A stretch of 64,000 bases of DNA from Zasmidium citrigriseum (Eukaryota; Ascomycota; Dothideomycetes; Mycosphaerellales; Mycosphaerellaceae): assembly GCA_002786025.1 (NCBI GenBank), contig NHNW01000054.1:186001-250000 (forward strand), in the 5' to 3' direction. Both the position numbers and the translations under genes were made by a program. The notes below the pieces were generated by a model, which was not told where the DNA came from, made no database searches, and saw only the letters and a list, made by a program, of their open reading frames with translations. Shown piece by piece: positions 20,512-31,172 of the stretch. The stretch's first letter is position 1, and every line of letters begins with the position of its first letter.

Positions 20512-23500
20512 TCAATTGTCGTCGATCAGTTTCCTCGCCTCATTTGCCTTCTTGGCATCCCGTTGCAGAATCTCGAAATCGGCTCCAGTCTGCTCGCACA
20601 TCCCACGGAAGATACCTCCTTGCTTGGAGATCAGATCGAAAGGATTACCATACTCAATCACCTCACCGCGATCCAGGACAAGCACTTTATCATAGTCAAT
20701 GATAGTCTGCAGTCGGTGGGCGATGGTGATGGTGGTGTTCTTGATCTCACGAATTGTCTCCTGAATCTTCGAATCCGTCGCGTAATCAATCGAAGCCGTC
20801 GCCTCATCCATCAACAACACCTTAGGATTCTTCAGCATAGCCCGCGCAAGACACAGCAGCTGTCTCTGTCCCTGCGAAAGATTGGTGCCCGACTCGGCGA
20901 CCGCAGAGTTCAAATTGCGGAAGATGTTCTTGTTCTCCAAGGTCGTTCCTGTCGGGCTGGCGGGGCTTGGCGAGGTTGGATCTCCCTTGGAAGCCAGGGC
21001 TTGCTTGCTGAATGGCGTGACGGGCGACGACCGGCGAGACTGAGCATTGACGGGAGTTTCGGGCCTGGAAGGAGCAGCAGAGTTCGCGGTCGAAGGCGCA
21101 CCTATGAGCTGGACTCTGCGCAGCGCAGTGAAAATCTCCTCGTCGGTAAAGAGCCCGAATGGGTCCAAATTGTTGCGGATGGTGCCGGTGAACAGGGTCG
21201 GGTCTTGGGGAACCATGACGATGTTCTCGCGAAGGTCTTGCAGGCCTATAAGGCCAATGTCCACATCGTCGATGAGGATCTTGCCGGTCTCGGCTTCTAA
21301 CGCACGAAAGAGAGCGAGCGCGAGCGAACTCTTGCCTGCGCCGGTTCTGCCCACCACGCCGACCTTTTCCCCAGGGGCGATCCTGAATGTGATGTGTTTC
21401 AGGACAAGGTCAAAGTCGCTGCGGTATCTTGTGCTGTAGTCGATGAACTCAACAGAGCCTTTGCTGGGCCAGTTGCCCTCCGGTCTGTTTTCTGGCACAA
21501 TCGGCGCCGCTTCTTGCTCGACGTCAAGGTATTCCTTCACACGCTCGACAGCGTTCATGTTCTGCTCGTTGCTGGCATAGAGACGCACGAACCACAATAC
21601 GTTCTCGGTGAAGGTCACTGCGTAGGTCATGGCCAAACCAGCTGCACCAGCGTCTACTGTACCAACGCTCAGGATGACGAATACACCCGTGAAGAATGAC
21701 ACGAGCGCGCCAACAACATCGACACGCAAAGCCAGCCATCTGTTGGCAGCCCAAAGGTAGATGAAAGGTCGAGAATGTGTGTTAACACGGTGCAGGTTCT
21801 CGCGGATGAAACGTCGCTCATCGCCGTAGGCTCGAATGGTCGTCATGCCCGAGAGTGTCTCTCCGAATTGCTGGTAGAGCGGACTTCGTTGCACCGATTC
21901 GAGACGCTTCAGATCTCTGCTGGCGCTGATGTAGACCCCGCCGATGATGAAGTATAGAATGCTGATGAAAACACCCGCGATCAAGAAGGCTGGCGTGATG
22001 ACGGAGATCAGGATGACGATCGTCAAGATGGAGAAGAGGCAATGGACAACGCCGACTGCCACAGGGGAGATCTCTTGATCAACAGCCTCGATGTCTTTCG
22101 AGAAGCGATTCATGATCTGGCCAAGTGGTGTAGCGTCGAAGAAGCGGAACTTGGCGTGTGTTACTCGCTCCATCAATTGACGGTGGATGCGCTTGGATGC
22201 TGATAGTGAGCCAGCGAAGAGCACGCATTCTCGGAGGAAGGTGACAAGCATGTAAGCAAAACCGAGGATGGCGTAGATGGCCAGATAGTAGCCGACGTTG
22301 ACGTCCGAGTTCAAGACCTTGAAAGAGCCGAGATCTTGAAGCTGCTGAGTCCACAGACCACTCCATACGCATGAGCCAGACCGTAGGCAGTTGAATGAGC
22401 TGCTGATGCCACCACGGACGTGCGTGACAGGAGAGGAATGCCGAGTGGCATTGGCATTGGCAGCCATGTACTCAGTCTGAGTGTAGGCATTGGCCCATTG
22501 CCGAATCCATACATTGGTAGCAACCTGCGAGAGCTGCTGCAATGCAAAGCAGAGTGCCGCAATGATCCAGTAGACGGCGCCTCCCATGTGTGTGAGGTAC
22601 ATGGTAATGATTGATAGCTTCACCGCACCAGTCGCCTTCTCTTCGCTATACGCCACGTTGTTCTCATCAACAGCCTTGTTCATACCAGGGATGTCTTTGG
22701 AGATGACCTTGGAGAGTGCCTCGCTGTGACTTGCGTCAGTATCGCGTCGGTGCAAATATCCGTTTGCGTGACCGTTCGGAGTAAGCTCGTTCATGGGCGT
22801 TTCGCCGTCGCCACCAATGTCTGACGGTACTCGCGATGGCAACACGGAAGTGGGTCGGGATGGAGGTCTCGATTCGAACTTTGAGATGTCCTCTGCCAGT
22901 TTCCCGGAGTGGATGATCTCCGAAGCTGTTCCTTGAGCAGCAACTCTGCCATTGTCCAGAACTATTGCATATTCTGCCCGCGGGAGGCACAGCGCTGCAT
23001 TGTGAGTGACCAAAATGCAGGTGCGGTTGTACATAAGTGGACCCATCAGTGCCTTGTCGAAGATCCACTTAGACGTATGGGAATCCACCGCACTGAGGAC
23101 GTCGTCGAGCAGGATGTGCCGAGCATCGCAGTAAAGAGCTCTTGCCAGACTGATACGTTGCTTCTGGCCGCCAGAAAGAGTGACACCCTTCTCACCGACC
23201 AGCGTCTGATCTCCAGCGTCAAGAATCTCCAGATCGCGCTGCAGTGAACATGCCACTATCACGTTCTTGTACCTCTTGGCGTCCCATTTGCTGGCAAAGA
23301 TGATGTTCTCCTTGATGGTGCCATTCACAAGCCAGGCTTGTTGGGCACAGTAGGCGACACTCTCGGTGAGTCCGGTGGCTGGATCTCGCTTGACTTCCTC
23401 TCTGCTACGACCACCAGGCAGGTAGACTGACCCGTCGAGCAGCGACATCTCTCCCAAGAGTGCCATGAGCAGGGACGTCTTGCCACTGCCAGTAGGCCCG

Positions 23501-25674
23501 ATGACAACGTTGAGCTGGCCAACCTTGAAGTACATATCAAGATCAATCATCTTGAAGTCTTCCGCATCTTTGCCACCCCAGCTAAAAGTGGCGTTGTCAA
23601 ATCCGATGAGCGGATCGCCATACTCGTCGTACTGGTCGCTCTGAAGCTGGTGGTACTTGTCGGTCTCTGGCTCGTTGAGGTACTCTTCGACTCGGTCCAC
23701 GGACACCTTTGATTCTTGAACGTGAGCAACCATGTCCGCTAGCTGATCCAGCGGGATTCTCAGCAAACTAAACAGAGAAAGTGCTGTGAAGGCGATGGAC
23801 GGCACTAGATCCTTCTTCTCAACCAAGGTGTAGACAAGGAACGTCAGGAACGTGATCAACACCGGTGCACCAGACCAGATGGTAGCTGCAATGGCCCAGA
23901 CGATGTAGCGATATCTGAGATGCTTGAGTTCGACAACACGCTTCTCGTCGACTGTCGCCAGAAACCGTTGCTCCCAAGCAAAGTACTTGATGATGCGGAC
24001 ATTCGTCAGGACTTCGTTGGTCGTGTGTATTCTGGAGTCAGTCGCGGCGAGGATCTTCTTCTGCACGCTCGAGAACTGCTTAGCGATGTACATATTGACG
24101 GGAAGGAGCAGTGCCATCATTCCGATTCCAACAATACTACTGTTGCCGAGGAACAAGTAGAGTAAGAGGATAGCGAGGACGAATTGGACTGGTGTCTCAG
24201 CCCAAAGGAAGTGCAGATACGCGCTGATCTCGGCCACCTTGAAAGAATCAACAGCCATGAGATTGATGATTGCTCCAGAGGTTACTTGTGAATCGTCCGT
24301 GCCGGCCTCGTCTTTGTTGCCAGCAGGAGTGCCATTCTCGGTCGTCTTCTTCTTCTTCGTCTTGCCGAAGGTGAGCATCTTCTTGATCAAGCCTGGTTTC
24401 GGTTCGTCATCATCTTTCTTGGCCTCCTGTCCGAGTACCTTGTCTGCTGCTGCCGCTGCTCGTCTGCGCAAGGCCTTGGCATAGATTTCGCCAATGATGA
24501 TGGCGCGCAACCTGATGCAAATCTTTCTACCGATCCAGAGAGCTTGGCCGCTGGACAACGCATTGACTACGCCAGAGACGAACAGGAGAATGACGTAGAA
24601 CCAGGCTGCATTCTTCGGGGTTGACTCTGGGTCTTCAATGTACTCCAAGATGACCTTGAGAAGTAATGTCGGAACAAAAGTGACGGCACCAGATATCGCG
24701 GCCCAGCCTGCCTGTGCAAGCAAAGGACCTCTGAAGTATCTGAGCAGATGCCAAGCGAGGATATTCGTCTTCTTCAGCTGTCGATAGTCGGCGAGGATTG
24801 CAGATGCCTTGTCCTTTGGCATGAGATTCCAAACATCCTTCATCTCGACCGTCCTCTTGTAGCCATTCCAGACAATCGGATCGACCCAGGCGAAAGTTCC
24901 AAGAGAAAAGAGACTCGCAAGTGGCTCTCTCGATGGCTCGATCGAATCTTCATACTCCAGCTCTACGGCCTTATTTCCCTTGCGAGAAGTCAGAGCAATG
25001 ATTGCCAACAGTGTCGTGAGGGCAAAATGCGAGCTCATCAAAGCCTCTGAGATCTTCGACCGTGGATGGATGATCTCTGAACGGAACAGCATGACCACGC
25101 ATAGCCATTCGAAACAGTAGAGAAACGCAGTGTGGTACCACAGCTTGGGGAATGACCATTTCGATTGACTCGAGAAGAGCAGTCGCAGAGAGGCCAGAAT
25201 CGCAATGTACGCCCAGACCGCAACACTTGCGATCGCCCCAATGCGGCCTTTGCGTCCCCATGCTTGCAAGACCAGTGCGGCCACTTGTATGCCCAGTTCG
25301 GCCAACACCGCTAGCTCTTCAACGATGATGATTGCCACTTCGCCTCGAGGCCGATCGACGGTCAGGACTGAGGCGTCTGTTGCCCGGCTCTTGGTCATCT
25401 CCAGCGCCAGGTCTTGATTCCGCTGCATCTCATCTTCGCTGTCATCTTCCTCGCTGCTGGTCTCTTCTGCCCGGACCCCGTTCCACACATGCTGCTTCAG
25501 TAGGTCGTACCCGGGTTGCGCGTGTTTCGATCGAGAGGCGACCAGTTGATAGGCGAGCCAGAGCGCAGAGAGAGCGCTCGCTATGAGCGGTAGTAGAGCC
25601 TGTAGGTAGTCATGTTGGAAACACCGGGTGAAGTCGTCGGCATCCCAGACTCCTCCTCCGCACTTCGCAAACAT
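20512..25674 (-). CDS. Full-length ABC transporter, ABCC (MRP) subfamily
   Basis: An intronless protein of 1720 residues with the ABCC layout TMD0-L0-TMD1-NBD1-TMD2-NBD2. The N-terminal extension has several membrane spans (about 20-240). NBD1 has Walker A GPTGSGKTS near 728, signature LSGGQKQR near 833 and Walker B HILLDDVLSAVDSH near 855. NBD2 has Walker A GRTGAGKSS near 1443, signature LSQGQRQL near 1601 and Walker B VLLMDEATASID near 1624. The family exports glutathione conjugates, bile-type anions or drugs, usually at the vacuole or plasma membrane. NBD2 carries a Ser/Pro/Thr-rich insertion of about 70 residues just before its signature. A Lys-rich linker inside TMD1 (TKKKKTTENG) is also visible. 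The exact substrate class cannot be read from sequence. Confidence 0.96.
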   Translation of the reverse strand: MFAKCGGGVWDADDFTRCFQHDYLQALLPLIASALSALWLAYQLVASRSKHAQPGYDLLKQHVWNGVRAEETSSEEDDSEDEMQRNQDLALEMTKSRATDASVLTVDRPRGEVAIIIVEELAVLAELGIQVAALVLQAWGRKGRIGAIASVAVWAYIAILASLRLLFSSQSKWSFPKLWYHTAFLYCFEWLCVVMLFRSEIIHPRSKISEALMSSHFALTTLLAIIALTSRKGNKAVELEYEDSIEPSREPLASLFSLGTFAWVDPIVWNGYKRTVEMKDVWNLMPKDKASAILADYRQLKKTNILAWHLLRYFRGPLLAQAGWAAISGAVTFVPTLLLKVILEYIEDPESTPKNAAWFYVILLFVSGVVNALSSGQALWIGRKICIRLRAIIIGEIYAKALRRRAAAAADKVLGQEAKKDDDEPKPGLIKKMLTFGKTKKKKTTENGTPAGNKDEAGTDDSQVTSGAIINLMAVDSFKVAEISAYLHFLWAETPVQFVLAILLLYLFLGNSSIVGIGMMALLLPVNMYIAKQFSSVQKKILAATDSRIHTTNEVLTNVRIIKYFAWEQRFLATVDEKRVVELKHLRYRYIVWAIAATIWSGAPVLITFLTFLVYTLVEKKDLVPSIAFTALSLFSLLRIPLDQLADMVAHVQESKVSVDRVEEYLNEPETDKYHQLQSDQYDEYGDPLIGFDNATFSWGGKDAEDFKMIDLDMYFKVGQLNVVIGPTGSGKTSLLMALLGEMSLLDGSVYLPGGRSREEVKRDPATGLTESVAYCAQQAWLVNGTIKENIIFASKWDAKRYKNVIVACSLQRDLEILDAGDQTLVGEKGVTLSGGQKQRISLARALYCDARHILLDDVLSAVDSHTSKWIFDKALMGPLMYNRTCILVTHNAALCLPRAEYAIVLDNGRVAAQGTASEIIHSGKLAEDISKFESRPPSRPTSVLPSRVPSDIGGDGETPMNELTPNGHANGYLHRRDTDASHSEALSKVISKDIPGMNKAVDENNVAYSEEKATGAVKLSIITMYLTHMGGAVYWIIAALCFALQQLSQVATNVWIRQWANAYTQTEYMAANANATRHSSPVTHVRGGISSSFNCLRSGSCVWSGLWTQQLQDLGSFKVLNSDVNVGYYLAIYAILGFAYMLVTFLRECVLFAGSLSASKRIHRQLMERVTHAKFRFFDATPLGQIMNRFSKDIEAVDQEISPVAVGVVHCLFSILTIVILISVITPAFLIAGVFISILYFIIGGVYISASRDLKRLESVQRSPLYQQFGETLSGMTTIRAYGDERRFIRENLHRVNTHSRPFIYLWAANRWLALRVDVVGALVSFFTGVFVILSVGTVDAGAAGLAMTYAVTFTENVLWFVRLYASNEQNMNAVERVKEYLDVEQEAAPIVPENRPEGNWPSKGSVEFIDYSTRYRSDFDLVLKHITFRIAPGEKVGVVGRTGAGKSSLALALFRALEAETGKILIDDVDIGLIGLQDLRENIVMVPQDPTLFTGTIRNNLDPFGLFTDEEIFTALRRVQLIGAPSTANSAAPSRPETPVNAQSRRSSPVTPFSKQALASKGDPTSPSPASPTGTTLENKNIFRNLNSAVAESGTNLSQGQRQLLCLARAMLKNPKVLLMDEATASIDYATDSKIQETIREIKNTTITIAHRLQTIIDYDKVLVLDRGEVIEYGNPFDLISKQGGIFRGMCEQTGADFEILQRDAKKANEARKLIDDN

Positions 25675-26728
25675 CGTTCGAGCGCAAGCAACCTCAATGG
25701 CCCGGCTTCAGATCATCTCGCGGGGATAGCGGTCGTCCAAAGGAAGGAAAGGCGGCTTGAGGTCGCGAGAGGAGAGGCGATCGACGGGGAGATGAGAGCA
25801 AGAGAAGAAGAAAACGAGGATGGGTCGATGGCGAAAGTTCGTGATCTCGAGCCGAGTGCGACTTGGAGCTTTGCCCAAACGGAAATGACGTCTCCAATCG
25901 CTGGAAGCACTCCGGCGCTGTGTTCCGCTTGTCGGGAGCTCAACGTTCTTCCAGATTTCTTCTCCCAGCCTGCGACTTGCCCTCAGGTCTCAAAAGGCTT
26001 GTTACAGCCCTCAGTCCTTGTGGAAAAGTCGGGGATCGCTGAGAATGGGTTTCAAAAAGAAGAATGCCCGCAGCACCGAAGATTCATCAATGTCTGGAGA
26101 GCTCAACAATAACGGGACGCGCGCAGGCGTAAGATTGGGCTCGATTTAATAATATCGACTCTACCAGCATCAACCGCGTTCTCGACGGCGGGCGGCGTGG
26201 TTCATCATGCCGGCGCATCGCCCATGGGCCGCGCCGGGCAGCACTTATCGCGAGAGACTCCACCTTCTGCAAAGAGAAATGCGGTCTGTGACTCAGTTCT
26301 CCCCCATGTAACCTCAACGCAAGCAGAAGCTCGCTCTGCTGCACAAGCACAGATGCTGCATATGCGGCACACGCACGGGGAAGCCAGGATCAGCGAAAAA
26401 GCTAGCATGCAATGCGAATGCCCCTCCGCATCAAGCACGTGAAGCTGTGTCACCATAGATGTACAGGCTTGGAACGAATGCGAAGTGAAGCTCCTAACTG
26501 ACATGTCGGTCACCGACCTTCCCATACAGGCAAGAATTCGGGGCTTGCTTGACATGAAGACTCATTGCCATTGTTCGACTATATTTATGTGAGTCAATGG
26601 TACCTTCTCCGCGCCCAAACGCCACGCCCGTTGGCGGCTATCCGCGGTTCTGCTCGTGGGCATATTCTGATCCTTCAGAACGTTTCTTCACCCAACCTCG
26701 CCACTAATTCTCCGTCCCATGTGCCGCT
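25675..26728. other. Intergenic region
   Basis: About 1.05 kb between the start of the ABC transporter and the end of NDUFA12, both on the minus strand. It should contain the ABC promoter. A plus frame over 25612-26112 is antisense to the ABC start and is not supported. No repeat was seen. Confidence 0.45.
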
Positions 26729-27533
26729 CTATCGTGGTGCTGCAACCGGCTGCCATGGCTGATACTTGTTCTTGGTTCTGGAGAAACAATTAGATCGCCA
26801 CTTTCCTCGGAGCCCAGTGTCAACGGCAAGGCAAAGCAAGCGAGCAGACTTACGTATTGAAAGTCTTGAAAGCACTCCTTGATGCCGTCAACACGGGAAC
26901 GTGCTTCTCTGGCTCCCATGCCCGTATCGAGCGCTGCAGGAGCTTGTCCTCTGCGGGCGACTTGTCCACCATGTATGACATCCATGCGTGCCTGCTTGAA
27001 TTAGCGTATACCTTCCATGTTGCGTCGAAGAACGTTGCATACCATCCTGGCTCTATTTGTGATCTGTCCTCCGTGTCAGTCGTGTCTTTCCCTCACGCAA
27101 GCAGGCCTCCTTACGGGTCGAATTCATGGTCCTTGTAGTCCACCCAGCGTGTCCGTACTGCAATCATTCAGCTCATGTCCACCACTTCTTTTTGATACAC
27201 ATACGTGGCAGCTCCTCCTCCAAATTCTCAAAGTACTTGTTGCCGTACCGGTCAATGCCGACCAGTGTGCCTCGCTTGGTATCACCTAGCCCTGCTCAGT
27301 GTCTATTCCGCATGCTCTTCCCACATATCTCCCATACCAATATACTGCGCGCGTGGTTAGCCATTCGTTCTGCGGTCGTGGTAGCTCGTTTTGACGGTCG
27401 AGGGGGCTTCGTACATGCAGTTGGTGGCCATAGTCCTATTCACTGTTAGTACTGCTCATGCGCGCATCTCTGGATCTCTCACCTTCAGGCCGATACTCCG
27501 CAGATTGCGGAGGGTTCGCATGATGGTCGACAT
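26729..27533 (-). CDS. NDUFA12: Mitochondrial complex I accessory subunit NDUFA12 (B17.2), eight exons
   Basis: This 136-residue gene appears only after splicing. Exons on the minus strand are 27483-27533, 27415-27435, 27338-27344, 27205-27285, 27115-27157, 27043-27063, 26854-26991 and 26729-26777. The introns are 47-76 nt, all GT-AG. The joined protein has the family order: MSTIMRTLRNLRSIGLK, then DTKRGTLVGIDRYGNKYFEN, LPLRTRWVDYKDHEFDPSQI, EPGWHAWMSYMVDKSP and a C-terminal YQPWQPVAAPR. NDUFA12 sits on the matrix arm of NADH:ubiquinone oxidoreductase near the quinone site. Exon 3 is only 7 nt (TATATTG) and supplies Y-I-G of the conserved YIGDTK. It shares a 173-bp divergent promoter region with the PGS1 gene, another mitochondrial protein. 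Confidence 0.92.
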
Positions 27534-27706
27534 GGCTGCTGATCAGGTCTCGCGACTCAATGGCAGCGTGAAGTCGTGGTGCAGTTGCTGACCTGCGAAT
27601 GGTGATGCGCCGATTCGACGATGGCCCAAGCGCCGATGCACGGACTTCGATCCCGACCTCACTCCTTTCCTGCTGCCATTTCCTTTCCACACGCCATGCA
27701 TCCTCG
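27534..27706. promoter_or_regulatory. Bidirectional promoter between NDUFA12 and PGS1
   Basis: A gap of 173 bp between two divergent nuclear genes for mitochondrial proteins, which suggests co-regulation. The frame of the plus gene stays open through part of it, so the exact plus-strand start is not certain. Confidence 0.5.
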
Positions 27707-29388
27707 ATGATCACGCGACGAGCCTCAACGTGCTTGAGGCTATCAAAGCAACCGTTACGCATCAGAAGTATTCACGGCCATGGCGTATACCAGAAGCGTT
27801 TCGCCAGCACCTCTTCAGCGGCGGCAGCGACGCCTGCAAGCACTCACACATCCGCCTCCCAGCTGGCCATGATCACGAACGAGCTCGACAAGCTGAGCCC
27901 ACGCTTCAATGTCCCTGCAGAGTCAATTGAGATTCTGCGGTCTCCATCCGAATTTTATGAGACCCTGAAGGTACGAGCGGCACACGGCTCTTCTCGTACC
28001 GACGACCATCGCTGATCGAGCTAAAGTAGACGAAAATTCGAAATGCGGAACGACGAATCTTTCTGTCTACCTTGTACATTGGCAAGAGCGAGCATGAACT
28101 GGTTCGTGGATTGGATCATGTACGAAGTTTGTTCTGACGCATCCAGATCGACACCATCAGAGCCGCGCTTAAAGCGAATCCGAATCTCAAGGTATCATTA
28201 TTAACAGATTACCTACGAGGTACCCGGGAAGAACCGAACCCATCTTGCGCCAGCCTCCTTGCTTCTCTCATTAAGGATTTCGGGCCGGAACGAGTCGAGG
28301 TATGCCTGTACCACACCCCAAACCTGGTCGGCACCAAGAAAGCCATCCTACCAAAGCGTATCAACGAAGGATGGGGCCTGCAGCATATGAAGCTGTATGG
28401 AATCGATGACGAGATCATCATGTCGGGTGCGAACCTGTCAAACGACTACTTCACGAACCGGCAGGATCGATACCATGTCTTCAAGTCCAAGGAGATTACC
28501 GAATACTTTGGAAAGCTCTACCGCACGGTTTGCGACTTGAGTTATCGCGTCTTGCCGTCTGATGCACAGAGCGGGTTCGAGACCGACTGGCCATCGAACA
28601 ATGTTCAGCCTGCGCCTCTGACCAACCCAAAAGGATACATCGAGGCAGCCACGAAAGTCCTGCAGCCATTCACGCAACCTCCATCGATGGAAACATGTTC
28701 AGATTCGGACACCTACGTGTATCCTCTCGTGCAGTTGACACCGCTTCTCAGACCAGACACCTCCACGGAGTTACCAGCTCTAACCGGGATACTCGCCAAG
28801 CTCGGCAGCCCAGAGCTCGCCGGCTCCAAGTGGACATTCACAGCCGGATATTTCAACATGACACCCGAAGTCCGCGAACTCCTCCTCCGATCAGACCCTG
28901 CATCAGCAACCGTAGTCGCAGCATCACCATGGGCGAACGGCTTCTACGGCAGCAAAGGAATCAGCGGGATGCTCCCAGCAGCATACACCCTCCTCTCCCG
29001 CCGCTTCCTAGACGCCGTCTCCCGACAAGGCCTCAGTAAACAAATCTCCGTCAAAGAATGGCGAAGAGGAACAGTCAATGAACCAGGCGGCTGGACCTAT
29101 CACGCCAAAGGCATCTGGATCACTTTACCAGGCGACACCAACCCCAGCATCAGCCTCATAGGAAGCTCGAATTACACGAAACGGAGCTATTCCCTTGATC
29201 TGGAAGCCAATACTTTGATAGTCACCCGCAACCCCGACCTGCAGAAACGACTTGGCGAAGAAGAGAAATGGCTGCAGGAGTACGCAACGCCCATGACTCG
29301 TGACGACTACGCCAAGACGGAACGACGAGTGGGATTGCACGTTCGGATTGCTATGTGGATCGTCACACTCGTGGGAGGGGCACTTTGA
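27707..29388 (+). CDS. PGS1: Phosphatidylglycerophosphate synthase, mitochondrial (PGS1)
   Basis: It makes phosphatidylglycerol phosphate from CDP-diacylglycerol and glycerol 3-phosphate, the committed step toward cardiolipin, at the inner mitochondrial membrane. Exons are 27707-27970, 28030-28101 and 28147-29388 (525 residues). The start MITRRASTCLRLSKQPLRIR gives a textbook basic mitochondrial presequence. An in-frame ATG at 27599 would add 36 residues. The two phospholipase-D-type motifs are HMKLYGIDDEIIMSGANLS near residue 192 and HAKGIWITLPGD near 431, followed by IGSSNYTKRSYSLDLEAN, the arrangement specific to eukaryotic PGS1. A hydrophobic C-terminus (RIAMWIVTLVGGAL) may associate with membrane. 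Confidence 0.95.
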
Positions 29389-29744
29389 GTGAAAGAGGTC
29401 ATAGCAAAGTATGTGAGATACAAACTCTGCCCTCCCTCTCTCCAAGCCGCATTCCTTGATGCAGTAATCCTGTCGTTGTAGTAGCTTTTGACTTTCTCCA
29501 AGACTTCGCTCTCGCAGCGGGCGGAATCCGAGCCCCCAAAGCAACATCCCGGTCGTGTCGCTTTTTCCAAGATCGAAAGAACAAGCTCTTTCCCTGGGGA
29601 AGCTCTCACCGCAGAAGTCAATTCCTCCTGCCGTACCGCCTATGTGGTCCCGCTCGTTCGCTCGGTGTGATGAAACACGCTCTCTCTTATCTCCATCCTG
29701 TCAATGCTCTCCAAGCCAACCGATCAGACTTCAGAGCGTCGAAA
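29389..29744. other. Convergent intergenic region
   Basis: A 356-bp gap between converging genes. Only 3' UTR and terminators are expected. No structure was seen. Confidence 0.4.
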
Positions 29745-31172
29745 CTAGGTGCCGCGGCTCGGGGAGCCTTGCGGGACGAAGAGCGAGTCTTGGGACGCTT
29801 GCGGAGCCTGCGATGCTCGAGAACCGAAGGTCCCCTGAGGCGCCTGTGGAGAGCGCTGCTGCGAGGCCCGACGCTGCTGCGCGCTCTCGACCAGACCGGC
29901 AAAGACACTCTCCTCCTTCCGCTGTCCCAGCGCCGAACCGCCATACGCCTCGCCACGGCCGGGCTCCTTGAGGTCGTTCTCAACCGCGAATTGGCCGAGC
30001 ATGAGCTCGAGGTTGTCTTGGCGGGTGTTGACCTGCGAAATCATAATCAGTAAGCCATATTCGCTTTGGGAAAAGGGGCTGTAACTCACCTCTTTCAGCG
30101 CTTTTCGATTCTTCTCCGCCAAATCCTGAAACGTGTCATGCACATGCTTGTCGATGTCGGCGATCTGCTTCTCCATCTTCTTCTTCAGATCGGTGAATTC
30201 TTTGTAGACTGTGAGGACTTTGGCAGTGGCCTCGTGGATTCCGCCGATGACGCCTTGCAGTTCGGCGAAGAGTTTCTCGAGATCTTCCTGCTGGATGGTG
30301 CCTGGATCGAAGGAGAGGGCTCGGGCGCCGTTCTTCTGGCTGCGGGCTTGAGCACCGAAGGCGCCGGTCGCTGGGCGAGAGGCTCGACGGGCGGAGGATG
30401 AGGATGGAGTCATGAGAGGAGCGGAGGGGGTCATAGGGGCGACGGATGCGATGCGCTGGCTGTGGTCCATGGAAGCGTAGCCGTTGGACTGCTGGTAGCC
30501 GCTCTCAGTGCGGCGCTTCTTGCTGCCGCGGGAAGGGGTGTCGTCCATCATGGCGTAGTCATCTGGGATGAACATGCCATTGTCGGCTTGTGGCGACTGG
30601 TAGTTGGAGCGGAAGGGCGTGCGCTCGTTGTCCATGGTCTCGAGGTGCTGATGAGTGCGACGAGGAGTTGGTTCGAGGCCGTAGCGGGAGGAGGGGTTCT
30701 TGGATTTCTTGCTGGTGTGGGTGTGGGAGGGTGCGTTGTTGAAGTAGTGGGAGTAGTCCATGTTGTTGTTGCCATGGTAACCGCCAGGTCCGCCAGTGTA
30801 GTCGTGGTCTTCGATGCTGTTGAAGTAGTCGTACTCTCCCTCTCCCGTGCCCTCGACCTTGATCGGAACCTCGTTCATGCGGCGGGCCAACGAGCTGTTG
30901 GAGTAGTTGTCGCGGCCATGGCCGGTGCGGGATGGCATGGTACTGAAGAGGTCGTGTGGGGTCTCTGGACGCGTGAAAGTGCTACTGACGGAATCGTAGA
31001 CCATCTTGTCGAGCTTCTGTTGGCCCTCGTCGCGGACCTTGCGTGGTGGCGACGGCGGCTGGAGAGGAGCAGCGGCGTCATACATCTCGTCGTCGCCGGA
31101 GAGGTCGATGACAGGGGTGGTGTTGTCCATGGTGGAAGCACTGGATGCTGGCGAGGAGTTGGTGATGCCCAT
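29745..31172 (-). CDS. Hypothetical coiled-coil protein, probably nuclear
   Basis: Exons are 30090-31172 and 29745-30032. The 57-nt intron (GTGAGT...TCGCAG) is a multiple of three, so the unspliced frame also stays open. The spliced product has 456 residues. An N-terminal acidic motif (TPVIDLSGDDEMYD) resembles a SUMO-interacting motif. A long disordered Ser/Pro/Gly-rich region carries basic patches (SRGSKKRRTESG) that could act as nuclear import signals. Residues about 300-370 form a predicted coiled coil (EDLEKLFAELQGVIGGIHEA, KKKMEKQIADIDKHVHDTFQ). The C-terminus is Gln/Ser-rich with repeated SQAPQ. I do not recognise a named family. The conserved-looking part is the coiled coil. Nuclear location is inference. 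Confidence 0.7.
   Translation of the reverse strand: MGITNSSPASSASTMDNTTPVIDLSGDDEMYDAAAPLQPPSPPRKVRDEGQQKLDKMVYDSVSSTFTRPETPHDLFSTMPSRTGHGRDNYSNSSLARRMNEVPIKVEGTGEGEYDYFNSIEDHDYTGGPGGYHGNNNMDYSHYFNNAPSHTHTSKKSKNPSSRYGLEPTPRRTHQHLETMDNERTPFRSNYQSPQADNGMFIPDDYAMMDDTPSRGSKKRRTESGYQQSNGYASMDHSQRIASVAPMTPSAPLMTPSSSSARRASRPATGAFGAQARSQKNGARALSFDPGTIQQEDLEKLFAELQGVIGGIHEATAKVLTVYKEFTDLKKKMEKQIADIDKHVHDTFQDLAEKNRKALKEVSYSPFSQSEYGLLIMISQVNTRQDNLELMLGQFAVENDLKEPGRGEAYGGSALGQRKEESVFAGLVESAQQRRASQQRSPQAPQGTFGSRASQAPQASQDSLFVPQGSPSRGT

Noticed and set aside
25612..26112. Plus-strand frame of 166 codons
   Set aside because: Partly antisense to the ABC transporter start and lacking protein character.
26857..27591. 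Plus-strand frames of 66-107 codons
   Set aside because: They are antisense to the spliced NDUFA12 gene, which matches its family across eight exons.
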